A DNA stretch of 64,000 nucleotides, taken from Immersiella caudata (Eukaryota; Ascomycota; Sordariomycetes; Sordariales; Lasiosphaeriaceae). The notes under the pieces are model-generated. The model was not told the DNA's origin. It was given only the letters and a program-made list of their open reading frames with translations, and did no database searches. The position numbers and the translations under genes were made by a program. Numbering within the stretch: position 1 is the stretch's first letter; each line of letters begins with the position of its first letter. Shown here piece by piece: positions 31,890-43,370 of the stretch. The stretch is taken from contig JAULSU010000004.1 of assembly GCA_030512335.1 (NCBI GenBank), positions 1,984,001 through 2,048,000 of the forward strand. Reading direction: 5' to 3'.

Positions 31890-32175
31890 CCATCGTCTTT
31901 CGGCAGGAAGTCATTCTCCCATCCCAGACACACCAAGCCATGCTGCAGGAAAAGCTCAGGGAGGCAACGGCGGATATCGAAGCCTACGCCAAGAGCACAG
32001 GTCAATTCACGGATTGGTTGCACATCAAATATGCGAACTCGGAACAGAACCCCCTTGCCAAGTACGGAGCTGATAATGGCGAGTTCTTGTACTCAACCGC
32101 GAAGAAGTATGATGCGTCGGAGGTATTTCTAGATCTCGGTCGCTGGTGTGTTCAAGCTCTCGGATTTGGAGTAAG
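31890..32175 (+). pseudogene. C-terminal fragment of a berberine-bridge-type FAD-linked oxidoreductase
   Basis: The frame reads AYAKSTGQFTDWLHIKYANS, then QNPLAKYGADN and AKKYDASEVF, a good match to the last 90 residues of FAD_binding_4/BBE oxidoreductases (family pattern: W..YxNYAD..Q.PL..YG..N...L...A.KYDP..VFQ). The family ending VxGGFKL follows only after a one-base shift: VAGVFKLSDLE and TAA at 32173-32175. So this is an orphan tail with no FAD-binding domain, broken by a 1-bp insertion near 32140. It sits between a MITE-like repeat and a tRNA. Confidence 0.7.
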
Positions 32176-32309
32176 ATGCAGACCAGGATAGGAAATGTGA
32201 GATAATTCTCCCTCATCTGTATGCCCTGCAGAGTCAAATATGAACGTCTTGTGCATTACCGAGTTATTCAGGGGCAAAAAGCAACATGGCCCAAAAAAAT
32301 ACGGTGCAT

Positions 32310-32392
32310 CTCTCCCGCCGGGAATTGAACCCGGGTCTCGAGCGAAGTCGGGTGGTGACAAGCTCACATACTGACCACTATACTACGGAAGA
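32310..32392 (-). tRNA. tRNA-Asp (GTC) with 11-nt intron
   Basis: Reading the minus strand: acceptor TCTTCCG pairs with CGGGAGA (one G-U), D-arm GTAT..GTAT, anticodon stem TGAGC/GCTCG, loop TTGTCAC after removing CCACCCGACTT (32355-32345), T-arm CCGGG-TTCAATT-CCCGG, discriminator G. The anticodon GTC and G73 fit Asp. The intron sits one base 3' of the anticodon, the canonical place. Mature length is 72. Confidence 0.8.
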
Positions 32393-32868
32393 ATTGTGGA
32401 TGTGTTCATCCACCGTAGCGAGCTGTGGGAGCTTGGCTCCGGGAGGGTGCTTAAAAAGGCCAGGCCCTTTCCTTGCAGCGGTCTCAATTTAAGATGGAAG
32501 CTCTGGCTAATCATTTTCCCATTGACCATGTATCCGTCCTAGCCAAACCCGAGCTGGAGTTAGAGCTTGTCTGTGTTGTTGAAGATCAGCAAGGCGCTAT
32601 CTTGCATACCGATCGACATGCATGACTCGGAGTTTCAGGAGTTTTCATGACGTCGTTAACTTGTGACGCTGCTGTGCAACGATGGATTACTAACCTTACT
32701 CAGCGCGGGGTCAAAGTTTCCCCTTTGGGCATACAATTGACGTATAAGTACAGCCAAGCGGTAGGGCTATGGGCTATTGAGGTTAGGTTGTTATCGTCGT
32801 ACCCGCGTCACATCGGTATTCGCAAAAAATCACTAGTTATATACGGCTGGGACTCATCTACACGGGAG

Positions 32869-33462
32869 ATGATGGCTTCTGGTACCGCTGACAACATTCC
32901 GCTCGCCGGCCTCGCCCGAGACGGTTGGTCCAAGGACGGCAAGGCAACAGCCACCTGCTACTGTGGCGCCGTGCAGCTTGTTGTAGTAAGCCTAACGGTC
33001 CATCCCAGCCAAATTCCAACGCTAATTAACCACCCGCTAAAGTCGCTCGACGGCGTCGTCAACACCTTCGTCTGCAACTGCACCGACTGCCGCAAGATCA
33101 CGGCGTCCATGTTCGCCAGCAACTTCACCGTCAAGAACTCGCACTTTGAGCACGCCCGCGGAAAGGACCGTCTCAAGACGTTTAGCCAGTCACAGACGAT
33201 CGCTTCGGGCAAGGCCATGACCAATTACTTTTGCGAAAACTGCGGTACGCTCATGTACCGTGTCGGCGAGCGCTTCAGCGGCGTCAGCATCCTGCGCATT
33301 GGCACCGTCGACGACTTCTCGTTGCATGAGACCACACTCCGTCTACGCCAGGAGCTTTGGACAAAGGACCGTGTCTGCTGGTTTACCGGAGTCCAAGGGG
33401 TTGAGGAGACTTTTGATGCCCAGGGTAAGGGTGAGCACGCCAAAAAGCCTTTCAATTTATAG
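32869..33462 (+). CDS. GFA-domain (glutathione-dependent formaldehyde-activating family) protein
   Basis: The zinc-binding signature of the GFA/CENP-V fold is complete: CYCGAVQL, then FVCNCTDCRKITASMFASNF, then YFCENCGTLMYR. A likely 57-nt in-frame intron (32986-33042, GTAAGC..TAAAG) removes residues foreign to the family and joins VQLVV to SLDGVVNTF, giving 178 residues. The open frame extends upstream to an ATG at 32647, but those 74 codons do not resemble the family; ATG 32869 gives the normal length. Despite the family name, most fungal members are of unknown substrate. It begins about 480 bp after tRNA-Asp and lies upstream of a HET gene on the same strand. Confidence 0.85.
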   Translation: MMASGTADNIPLAGLARDGWSKDGKATATCYCGAVQLVVVSLTVHPSQIPTLINHPLKSLDGVVNTFVCNCTDCRKITASMFASNFTVKNSHFEHARGKDRLKTFSQSQTIASGKAMTNYFCENCGTLMYRVGERFSGVSILRIGTVDDFSLHETTLRLRQELWTKDRVCWFTGVQGVEETFDAQGKGEHAKKPFNL

Positions 33463-33828
33463 AGGCGCAAGATGAAGCTTTAGAAAAGGCTGGTGGCGAA
33501 ATTCAGATATTATTGGACAAAAGTCAATTGTTGCTGGCGGTAGCTTCTGCAGGCACAGACCTCATGCATTGATCTTCGTGATAATGGCTGCAGCGGATGG
33601 TGCGCTGAAACGGCGCCAGTGATGTTCGATTGGCTGGGGAGTCAAAGTGGTTGCAGGGGTGGCTTGCGGTCTAGACTCGCTGAAATAAACTTGCATGGGC
33701 GACCAGTGGCACATTAGTAAAGCACCTTCCTCCCAAGTCATCGCACACGGGAATTCGCTCCTCCTCCTATTGAACCAATTTCATGCTGCTGTCCCGACTC
33801 GGGTTAGCCAATCCATCCGCAACCCAAT
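33463..33828. other. intergenic before HET gene
   Basis: 366 bp, with no gene; promoter of the HET gene at 33829. Confidence 0.5.
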
Positions 33829-36100
33829 ATGTACAACTTTGCGCAAACCCTAGAGCAGCTCAATGAGCTGCAATCACCCACCTCATTCGTGTACCACCCG
33901 CTGAGAAATGCAAATTCCCTCATTCTCCCCATATTGAAGCCCAAGAAGCCAGACTCGGCATGGAAACCCCAATCCTACCCGTACCTGCCCTTACCAAGCA
34001 GAACCTCAATCCGCGTCATTTCTGTTCTGCCAAGCGAGGTTACGACAACGTCAATCGAAGAAGACGCAGCCGATCCAATCCGCTGCGCGATGAAGACGAT
34101 CGATCTTGAGACCCAACCTGAGTACGAAGCGCTCTCGTACGCGTGGGGCGACCCGCTCGTCTTCTATCGCGACAAAGACGACATCGTCCCGACGGAGGAC
34201 TGGTACAAGCCGACATACGAGATTATATGTGACGGGCAATCCGTGTCGGTGACAGCCAACCTTTTCGCCGCGCTGCTTGCCAGGCGACGCATGGCCAGCA
34301 AGCTCGCAGGGCGCGACGGCAAGCTCTTGGCCGCCCAGATGCAGGACATGGGTTATGTGCCGCAGGATTACGTCTGGATTGATGCGATATGCATCAATCA
34401 ATCCGACCTCGAGGAGCGGGAAGCCCAGGTTGCTATCATGGATCTCATTTACTCACAGGCTGTGGTCGTCGTGGCTTGGCTTGGGGGCGAGGACGAGGCA
34501 TCCCTAGACACTCACTCCATCCGGTCGTACCTCAACAGCTGTCCGCGGCTATCTTCAACACCAGCAGCAGTTGAGGGGCATGGACCTCTCAGATCCAAGG
34601 GTGTACCAGTTGCTAAATACCCCCTATATCCGGACCGATGAGTGGGTGAGCCTATGGGCCTTCTTCAACAGATCCTGGTTCCGACGAGCCTGGGTGGTGC
34701 AGGAGATGGGCCTTGCCAAGAAAGCCGTCATGTCTGTCGGTCTCAAAACCTTTCTTTTTGACGACCCATTAGGAATCCACATGATGCTGAGGGACACGCG
34801 ACTGGTCCACCAGGTCCGAAATATCGGCGAGAAGGTCGTCGATGAGTGTGAGAAGTGGGGCATTGGGCCTCTACCGTTGAAGCCTCTCTACCGCAGCCAG
34901 CCGGCAATGAGGTGGGACCACAACCATTTCCTCACTATTGGTGAGGTTCGCTCTGGTTTTGGCATCGAAGGTACACACTACCGCCGTAATCCCACTGCTA
35001 AGCCGTATCCACTTCGCGTTCTCTTGACAAGCTTCCGGAGCACCGAGGCAAAGGACCCCCGAGACAAGATTTACGCCTTTCTCGGCATCAGCAGGGAGCA
35101 TTCCGTTCTCTCCTCGACAGCGCTCCCCAACCACAGCACCGCACTGAGGCCTAGCTACCAAAAGCCTGCCCTTCAGGTGTTTCTCGACGCGATGCGCTTC
35201 GACATTGAAACCAACACGACGCTCGACATGCTCTCCCTCGTCCAGTCCTCCCAGTATCGCCGAATAGCCAGCCTCCCTTCCTGGCTCCCCGATTTCAGTG
35301 CCCCGTCCTATCCCAACTCCCTTTTGTTTGGTTTCCCCGACCTCATACCTCCCTGGGATGCCTCCCTCGGCCTCGGCAGCGCAAAAGCCACATTTCCCGA
35401 ACCCCTCAGCACAACCCTCCTCACCACCGGCCTCAAAGTCGCCACCGTCGTCGAAACAGCTTGCTACCACGGCGTCATCATCCCCCTGGACAGCCCTCTC
35501 GCCTCCCTCCTCAACGCCCTTCCGGCCACACAACCTATCGCCTCCCCACCCAACACTTCCCGTCTTCGCACTTACATCCTTGAAGGCCACCCCACCAGCT
35601 ACGACCCCTCCACTCAACGTGCGCAACGCGTTGCCGATCTCCCGCCCGAAGGAGACCCACCCACCATCTCCCACCAAACAAGAGCCGAAGTTTACTGGCG
35701 GACCCTTTTGTGCGACTGCATCTGGGGGCACTGCCCCGCCCCTAAGAAAGAATGCTCGGCTGCCCTTAGTTACCGCGTCAAGAAAACTGCCAATACCCTC
35801 GGTGCGAGCGTTGGTGTTAGCGAGGAGACCAAGAGGTGGTCTGAGGAGATGAGGTTTAGGATGGATGTGAACAGTTATATGAGGAAGATGTTTCGTACGG
35901 ACGAGAACACGTTAGGGAATGGGTTTGAGGATGTGGAGAAGGGGGATGAGGTGTGGATTTTGGCGGGTGCGTCGATGCCGTTTGTGTTGAGGAGGGTGGA
36001 GGATGGGAGATATAATGTTGTTGGGGAGGCGTATGTTCATGGTATCATGCACGGTGAAGGGATAAGGGGGAGAAAAAGGGAAGTTGTTACGTTGGTTTGA
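33829..36100 (+). CDS. HET-domain protein with a 1-bp frameshift
   Basis: Two overlapping frames form one het-6 type protein of about 756 residues. First frame (33829-about 34578): PEYEALSYAWGDP, DYVWIDAICINQSDLEEREA, VVVVAWLGGEDEAS. Second frame (from about 34571, stop at 36098-36100): WFRRAWVVQEMGLAKKA, DPRDKIYAFLGIS and the tail GDEVWILAGASMPFVLRRVE, VVGEAYVHGIMHG. No GT..AG intron with matching phase exists between conserved blocks, so the simplest explanation is one extra G in the GGGG at 34575-34578; without it the text reads VEGMDLSDPR. This may be a true null allele, common for het genes, or a sequencing error. It is convergent with the GNAT gene (58 bp apart). Confidence 0.8.
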
Positions 36101-36158
36101 TGCTCAGGGGATTTGGGACTTGGATATTGCTGTTGGGTGACGACCTCGTTCACCCCGA

Positions 36159-37106
36159 CTATTTCCTGTCTCGACCAGAGGAAAACCTCCCACCTTCTCT
36201 TCCCTCCCAAGTATTCCAATACGTTGCAAACATGACCAAGTCCCTCCATACATCCCCAGATGCCGTCCCAGGCGGCACCTCCGACCTCCCATTCCCCACC
36301 TTCCCCCTTTTCTTCCCATCCTTTAAACACCTCTCATACTTCACGACACCAATCTCCTCAAATCCCAGCCGTCGCGCAACAGCAATTGATCCCTCGTTTG
36401 CGGTGTCGGCGTGCCATTCTACTCTCACCAGCCCCAGTCCACCCTGTGTGACAGGGTTGAGCGCATAGTCCCTCAGCAAACGTGCCGCGTCCACGGCAAA
36501 ACCGCGACGGCGGAATTTTGGCAAAATTTGCACCAGGCTGATCTCGATGGACCGGTCTTCCGAGTTGGCGTTGTAATAGGCCATGGTGCCCACCATTTCT
36601 TCTTCCTCTCCGACTATTGCGTCTCCCGCCGCTGCGCCTTTGTCTGTCTTCACTTCACCGGAGTCCTCGTGAGGGCTACAAAGTAGTATGGCAAAGGCGA
36701 ATGCAGACGCATCATCCTCTAGCGTCTGAACCAACTTTGTGTACTCCTCAACGGTGGTATATGGCCCGAAGGAGAGGTGTGCGTACGCATGGGGGTCGTC
36801 GCGTGTGTGGTCGAAGACGGTTTGTGCGTGCTTTGCGATCTGTTGATTATGTTCAGTTGCTGTCACTGGTTCTCCGTTCTTCTTCCCAGCCACGCAAGAG
36901 CGGGTGGCAATTTTAGATGAGAGACTGCGCGTTCCACACGGTTCATTCTGTGCGACGTGGGAAAAGGGGCAAAAAAGGGGGCGGCTCACACTAAACGGAA
37001 CGAGCTTGATCCGGCCATCTTCCAGGCACCGGACTGGAAAGCAAAAGTTGGTGCCATTTTTTATTTCGCTGGTGTCATCCATTGTTGGCGGGCTGGTGCT
37101 GTCCAC
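36159..37106 (-). CDS. GNAT-family N-acetyltransferase
   Basis: 315 residues. The GNAT core is clear: VGTMAYYNANSEDRSIEISL, then LPKFRRRGFAVDAARLLRDY (the acetyl-CoA pyrophosphate-binding RRxG region), then VRVEWHADTANEGSIAVARR and LGFEEIGVVKYER. This is the RimJ/RimL-like branch acting on small molecules or protein N-termini; the substrate is unknown. GTGAGC..GCACAG at residues 38-51 could be a 42-nt in-frame intron, short for this genome. The C-terminus (FATYWNTWEG) is typical of fungal homologues. Confidence 0.85.
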   Translation of the reverse strand: MDSTSPPTMDDTSEIKNGTNFCFPVRCLEDGRIKLVPFSVSRPLFCPFSHVAQNEPCGTRSLSSKIATRSCVAGKKNGEPVTATEHNQQIAKHAQTVFDHTRDDPHAYAHLSFGPYTTVEEYTKLVQTLEDDASAFAFAILLCSPHEDSGEVKTDKGAAAGDAIVGEEEEMVGTMAYYNANSEDRSIEISLVQILPKFRRRGFAVDAARLLRDYALNPVTQGGLGLVRVEWHADTANEGSIAVARRLGFEEIGVVKYERCLKDGKKRGKVGNGRSEVPPGTASGDVWRDLVMFATYWNTWEGREGGRFSSGRDRK

Positions 37107-38491
37107 GATGTGGGACTCAGGGCGCCGGGAGTTGAGTTGTCTTTAGGGTCTCAAGTCAGCAAGCGATTGTGGGCCACAACTTGGGCAGTCTGTCAGCCCC
37201 TTGGGCTTTATACCCCTTGAAAACCAGATGAAATACTGCCTTATTAATCACAACTCCATTAGCCCCGGGGCTGCAGCGAATTTACGAAGCAAAAATGATT
37301 CACAATGAATTCATATAGGCGCGGTGATCTGGCAGCCGTTCGAGCACCTACCGCATTAGGCGTACCCGATTCGGGATGACTCATGCCGACCGCGCAAACC
37401 GCGCGGGGTGCCCGTTGAAGCCGGTAACCACCCCGTTGAGACATCAAATGCACAATAGAGGGAGTTAATCGAGCACAGTTGTGATTTAACTACTTTTCTT
37501 CCTAGCCACCGAGACGCAGACAACTGGCAACTCCAGCTCAACAACAAAGTCTTGGAACACCTCAACACAATTCCCCGAATTGAGCGCTTTAGCTTGAGCC
37601 CTGGAAGATTCCAAGTCTTTGTTTACCAAACCACAATATCATTCATAACCCTGTCAAATACGGCAGGTCCACTGAATACAATGAGTAGACCCCTAAAGGA
37701 TCAAATACAATATATCCAATCTGCTTCCGTTTCTCGCCCTCTGCACAGTGGCCCCGTTTCGGCGCGAGATCTCGCCGAAACGTCCATGAAGCGCAGCAAG
37801 GACCACGAAGGAAAAGAGATGCGTTACCCTCATGATAGGATATCTCGTCAGCCGCCGACGATTTGCAAAAGAAGGAATTGAAGGGCTCGCACCTGCGAGA
37901 GGGGTCCGCTATTATTCCAAGGAATTGGATCCAGGGTGAATATCGCGACGCGCCGCCCAAGTCTCAGGTCATCCCGGTGGCGCGTGTGTTCTGCGCATCG
38001 CGGGATCTGGGATGCGATTAACGCAAGGAACTTGAATGACCTCATGGAATAGAAACGAGCTTATCCGAGTCGTGCGGGGGTGCTCTGCCTGCAACACATG
38101 ATTTGGTTATCTCATCGATCAGGAAGGCACGTTCCAACAGCCCGGTGGTAGGTTGTCTATCCCGCAGGTCACGGTTTTCCCTCATCGCAATATTCGGGAA
38201 TTTCCACCCACAAAGAACAATATTTGACGCGGATAGACATGCAGACAAGTCAGGATTGATGCTCATAGTCCCGAGTGTGAGACACCTGGCGGCCAATTAC
38301 TTCCTGACTTGATCGGATTTGTTATTTACTTTATCTTTTAGATATTATACCAATGAAAAATGCTAATACATAAAGCATTGCCTCCTCATGAAACCACCTA
38401 GACAACGTCGGCAGAACGTGAACCAGAACCTCTTGATCATGACACGTCAACGACGACTGAACCAAACTGGTACCCTCCCTGCTGCCGCCAA
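37107..38491. other. intergenic, no gene recognised
   Basis: 1.4 kb with no supported coding region; moderately A/T-rich near 38320-38370 at the 3' side of the tyrosinase relic. Confidence 0.45.
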
Positions 38492-39716
38492 CTAAACGTA
38501 GATATAGCAGAACGGCCCACCAGTCATGCCCACAGTTGACATGGCCTTTTCAATGGCCATGCTCTCGCCAAGGATGTACATATCCAAGTTATCACTGAGT
38601 CTGCCCTGTCTGCCACCGCCGATCATCGAAGTCGAGCCACCAATCGCAGTGGCCCTCGTCGCAGGCTTCGCGTTCTGCCATATCCACCAAACACGGTCGA
38701 TCTGTGCGTGGTGAAGCCAGAAGGCCGGGTCACCAGGGCTGACGAGGAAGTCCGAGGACGGGTCGCCGTTGAGAGTATAGTGGCCGCCAGAGTGGCCGCC
38801 CATGGATCCAGAACTACCCTGCATGCGGTTCTGGAACACCTCGATGCTGGATTGGTAGTTGGTGAGGAGGTCGTAGGCCTCGTCATCGTCGGTCCACCGG
38901 GAGGACGTCTCGATGGAGATGTCGCGGCGGAGGCAGCGAGGGTTATACCCGTACTGGCCTCCGGGAGGGCTGGGGATTGCGGGAGACGCGGTGAATCCGG
39001 AGCCAGCCGGGCCGAGGTTGACAACCATGTGCTTGAACGGACCGGAATCAACACAGCCACCACCCTGGCCTTGAGCAACGCAGCCCATATTTGTGTTGGT
39101 GCAGCCGTGCTTAGCGAAGACGCCGTTGCCAGAGAGGGAGGTGTCGAAGCCGTCGAAAAGGGGCGAGTTGAGAGGGTCGTAGGCCCACTTGCCCCAGTTC
39201 CAGTACGGCTGCCAACCCTTGCAGCCACACTCGTTACGCAGGGCCTGCTCAAAGGCCCAAGTGTAGAGACGGTGTCAAGAAAGGAAGTTTGCCGTGCCGT
39301 GCATGGAGTAGGTCTGGTTGATGTGTACGGCTACGAAGTCATCGTATTGCGATTTGGCGCCGGGAACCTTGCGGGGGTCAAGCTTGGAGGGCCTCTCCAT
39401 GAGGCACTTGATGGCCGCGACGTAGGCGCGCCTCTCCTTCTTGCACATGGATCCCCTGATTGTTCGTTAGTTGGCGTGCTGGAGCAGAGAAGTAGGGAAA
39501 AGGAGGAACATACCACTCGCGACACTTGGCCGCGGTGCTGATGGTGCAGGTGCTCGGATTCGGGTTGTTGGCGTACTCGGTCAACGTCGCCAGAGCAGCC
39601 TTCGCGATGGCATCGGTCTTCGCAGTCGACGCGGGGTTGTATGTCTTCGGGGCCGCCACGGCGCCGCCGGCGATGCTCAGGACGAGCCCGCCCTCCAGAG
39701 ACGAGCTAAGACGCAT
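38492..39716 (-). pseudogene. small fungal tyrosinase with a nonsense codon in the CuA motif
   Basis: Exons 39716-39514 and 39455-38492, with a 58-nt GTATGT..AATCAG intron, would give 388 residues. Signal-like N-terminus (LVLSIAGGAVAAP). CuA region: VHINQTYSMHGTANFLS, then TGA (39277-39275), then HRLYTWAFEQALR; every relative has Trp here (FLSWHR), so TGG became TGA. CuB region is intact: DPAFWLHHAQIDRVWWIWQ. The rest (GWQPYWNW and the C-terminal TGGPFCYIYV) is in frame with no other lesion. It was thus lost recently, or the base is an error. The enzyme would oxidise monophenols, as in melanin synthesis. Translation could only restart after CuA, leaving no active enzyme. Confidence 0.85.
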
Positions 39717-41821
39717 GGTGAAAAGATTCAAACGAAGGACTGGGGGGAACGAAAGGACGTTGTCGCGATCGACAACTGGTTGATCGGGGATGGCAATCCG
39801 ATAGAGATCGACAGAGCTGGGCGGAGAGGTAGGGAGGGCAACGACCCAGGCGGGCGACTGCCACCTGTTCAAAGGATCAGTCCATAGCGCGCCGTGGCAA
39901 CCATGCCGTAGCCATCTCAGGCTCTCGCCAAATCCTTTGACGGCGAGGTGATGGAGGACAAATCGGGCGTTTTCCGTTTCGAGGTCTCCACGCCGTCGGC
40001 CTGCGCCGTGCCGATTTGGTTGGTTGGGTGTGAACCAGAGCGGGGGATCAATTTCGCTGGTTCCGCTATCGACCCTTGGTTGCGCGATCGAAGGGACCCT
40101 GCGGTCCGTGACCTTCGAGAAGCACTGTGGAGCCCGAAGAGCCAGCGTGCCACTGGCCAATCCCTGTGCGCCGATGCAGCGCCCAACCCCAGAATCGCGC
40201 CGCTCGCGTGTGCCAGCCCGTCAGGGTCTGGATGCCGCGAATTGACGAGAACTTGGCAACTTATGTGACTTGGAAGGAGTGATGCGAAACTGGCCTCATG
40301 TTTTCTGATCCGTGGTTCCGCTTGGGCGTTCTAAGTGGCCAAATGAGCGACTAGCCGCGAGCTACTGAGCTCTATGTTACAATCCGCAGTCCCACGCCAA
40401 ACCACAAACATCTTGGGAAACTACATACCTAAGCGGCCGCTCGATACCGTAAGAGTCCCCGCTTGGACGAGATCTTGAGTCCTTTCCATCGTAGGCAAGA
40501 GCTATTGTGATGAGATGCTCCGTGACTCGACCTCTGGGTTCCCAACACAAGTAGGCTTGGGTTTCCCGTCTGGACTCGCAACCAGCAGACAAAATGAGAG
40601 CCCAAACAGGAGCTTGAGCATCTCCAAGTATCCATGGATGCCCCGCTATATTCCCAACTCAACGGTAGCATTAGACGGCCAAGGCTTGGTAACCCGTGCC
40701 GGACGAGGACACCCGTGTGTTTCCCCCACATGGTTAGAGGCTAGATGTGGACCGTCCGGGCGCGGGGTTGACAAAGCCGCTGAAAACGAAACGGCGGCTC
40801 ACAATCGTGCGTGGAGATGGAGAGCAGCCAGCTCGGTCGTCGCCGAAATCGACAGCCCCGCTTGAGTCTCTCTTCAAACCTGCATCAATTTGGGTCTCGG
40901 GTCATTGGCCGACAAGCCGATGGCATGGTGGTTTATACAGTTGCATGCGCGTATAGCACTGTGGCAAGTTGGGAGGTTTCCTTGTGCACCGCTGGCGGCT
41001 GCAACGGCAGAACTGAATTCTCCGCTGGTGGGAAAAAGGAGATCCAGCTTGACGTCGTGTGACAAGTGGAGGCAAGTCCAGAGCCGAGACGCTCGAGCCA
41101 CCAACCCCTGAATTGGCGATGCTACGCCTTGGCAGGGGTGTTGCTATGCCAACCTCTTGCATCTTGCGATCCAGAGATTCAGATCTCTTATTCAGCCGCA
41201 AACGCAGGGCTGAGCGGCTGTGAACATTGCTGCTTTGCGTATTGAGTCTCTTTGTCGGTTGATTTTTGCCAGTCCCGTTTTGGGTGACCAGGCCAATCGC
41301 CAAGCCCTGGCCCGCAAGGCAATCTTTTCCAGGCTGCTCACTGCGAGCCTTCGAATCTTGCTGGGACAAACCTGCACGCAGGAATGTCCCGAGCTAATTT
41401 CAAGCCCTACGGTTATGGAGGACAACCTGATTCGTGCAGGCGGAGAGTTGTATCACTCGTCCCTTGGCTATTCCAAACCTACCCAAATACTCAACGGTGT
41501 CAAGCCCCAATGACGACCCGAGAGTTACCTTGGGCCCATCTCCAATGGCATTCCACCCGAACGGACGGGGCTACACAGCAATGCTAGGTCAGATTCCCAA
41601 GTCTTGAGGCGCTACATGAAGCAGCAATAATACAGCGGCGATGTATCACGCCCGGGCGCCGAGATCTCCAATTCGTCCCCCTCTTCTTGGGCAAGGGATC
41701 TGGCGCTTGCAGCGGAAATAGGATCACTACCGTGGCAAGAGACTACCAAGCCCGAATCAACTGGTATTGATGGCTACAGGGATCTGTACATCGGAAGCGC
41801 GCCCGGTTCACGCCCATTGCA
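39717..41821. other. intergenic, no gene recognised
   Basis: 2.1 kb. The frame upstream of the tyrosinase ATG stays open to 40160 but looks like leader sequence. No protein family is seen in the remaining frames. Confidence 0.4.
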
Positions 41822-42499
41822 TCAAGTAACCACCAAAGGTGCGAGCAGTGCGCCCAACCAAAGTCCCTGCGAGACTCCCCAGCTGGCAGCCCCTGACTGC
41901 GACGTGCCGGATGCGCCTGCGCCGCTCGAAGTAGGGGTATTAGTGGCCGATGATGAAGTGCTCGGGTTCGATGCGCCCTTCGCCTCCGTGCAAAGGACAA
42001 ATCCATTGTTGGTCGGCGCGTTTGTATGCGTCATGGCGCCGACATAGTCGCAACTCCCCCTGGTGCGGAAGACGACGCGATCAGGTCCAGGAGACCCTAT
42101 TTTCCAAGCTGTCAGTTCCCACTGCCTCGAAAGTGTGCGAGGGTTGAGAGTCCCTAATTCACACGAGCAGGGCGGATCTCATGCAGCGGAGGACTCACGA
42201 CCAGTATAATTCCCACTAGTCAAAATCGGGAACTCTTGATACGGCCCAGATGTAGCAAACACGAGCGCCTCACGGTTGTTAAACTGATGCGGGTAGTTGT
42301 TGTTGCCAATCTGCTGGCCCGCGGCAAAGAGCCGGCATCCCTCGCCAGTGGCTTCGTCAATCTGCTTGCGCGTGTACTTGTTGTTCCCGCAGGCCACGCT
42401 ACTGATGGAGACCGTGCCCTGCGCCGCGGCAACGGCGATAAGGAGGGCTGTGGTGAGGATGGAAGTGAGGTTAACCATGTTGGCGACGACGAGGTTCAA
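41822..42499 (-). CDS. RNase T1/N1-family ribonuclease, probably GPI-anchored
   Basis: Exons 42499-42199 and 42096-41822, with a 102-nt GTGAGT..AATAG intron, give 191 residues, or 184 from the better-placed Met at 42478. Signal peptide MVNLTSILTTALLIAVAAA. The guanyl-specific RNase core is complete with all catalytic residues: YPHQFNNREAL (His40-type), EFPIL (Glu58-type), SPGPDRVVF (Arg77-type, across the splice) and MTHTNAPTNNGFVLC (His92-type). After the core comes a Ser/Thr-rich stalk and a hydrophobic end (GLWLGALLAPLVVT), a GPI signal. Secreted RNase T1 proteins normally end at the core, so wall or membrane anchoring is unusual. Divergent from the DUF3632 gene. Confidence 0.88.
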
Positions 42500-43370
42500 G
42501 GTGACGTTGAAATGAGGTTGAGAATGTGAGAAATTGGGGTCGCGAAGTGGTGGGGAAAAACGCGAGAGGCCTCAAGAAAGGGTGCCAAGCGGGGCTAGGC
42601 CTTCAGCCGCATCGCCTAGCCAGAATTCCGCGGCGTGATTGGATCGTCTGAGACATCAACCTGCCCAGGCCGGAGACGGCAACGGTGAGTGAAAATGCCG
42701 CGTGATCTTCGAAGTCGGGAATTGCCAGTTAGCCGGTATGGCAAATGTAATGTGCGCCCGCATGTGTAACTTCTCAAGGCTCGGCCGAGTGCCAGTAGAG
42801 GCACAGCATCTGACAGCTGGCTATCAAACTTCCACCCCCAAAAAAAGGCGTACCAAATATCGAAGCTCGCACCCGACAACTAGTCCAATCCCGCTGCTGC
42901 CAGCTCCCTTTTTCGCGAAGAGAATCGTTCCAGTCATCCCCTCTTGCGGATGGAGGAACCATTGCTGCGTGTCCACCTGCCACGGTTGTGTAGCGTGGAT
43001 GAAGAAGGCTCTAGCCCTCTCGTCTGGCCATCTGTTACGTGCGAAAACACGTTGCGCAGGTCAACAAACATCCAGTCAACACGAGCCCGGCATTGGCTGT
43101 ATTACAAAGGGCCATATTCCAAATCTTGAAACGCCTGATACCACTTCGAAAGGCGAAATCCACTTTCAAAAAGGCCTCATCAACACTGAAGGAGGCCTGA
43201 TGAATATTAACATTGCCTCCTGCTTGCGTCAATACCGCTCGACGCACTGGCCAGACCTGACGTCAACAGCCCCGCACTTCGAAAGGTTGCCCAACCAACC
43301 CCTGCAACGTCTTCCGAGCCCTCAGACCAACACCACACAGCACTCAACCCGCAACGTCTACACAACCAAG
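42500..43370. other. shared upstream region of RNase and DUF3632 genes
   Basis: 870 bp between divergent starts. The DUF3632 frame is open upstream from 42702 but this part lacks family resemblance and ends in a C/A-rich leader before ATG 43371. Confidence 0.5.

Noticed and set aside
34400..34600. Intron as explanation for the HET frame change
   Set aside because: No GT..AG pair with matching phase that keeps the WLGG block; every phase-0 donor would delete conserved residues.
39717..40160. N-terminal extension of the tyrosinase frame
   Set aside because: Family members begin at the signal peptide; the extension is arginine-rich leader-like sequence.
42702..43370. Long N-terminal extension of the DUF3632 frame
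   Set aside because: No family resemblance; a good leader precedes ATG 43371.
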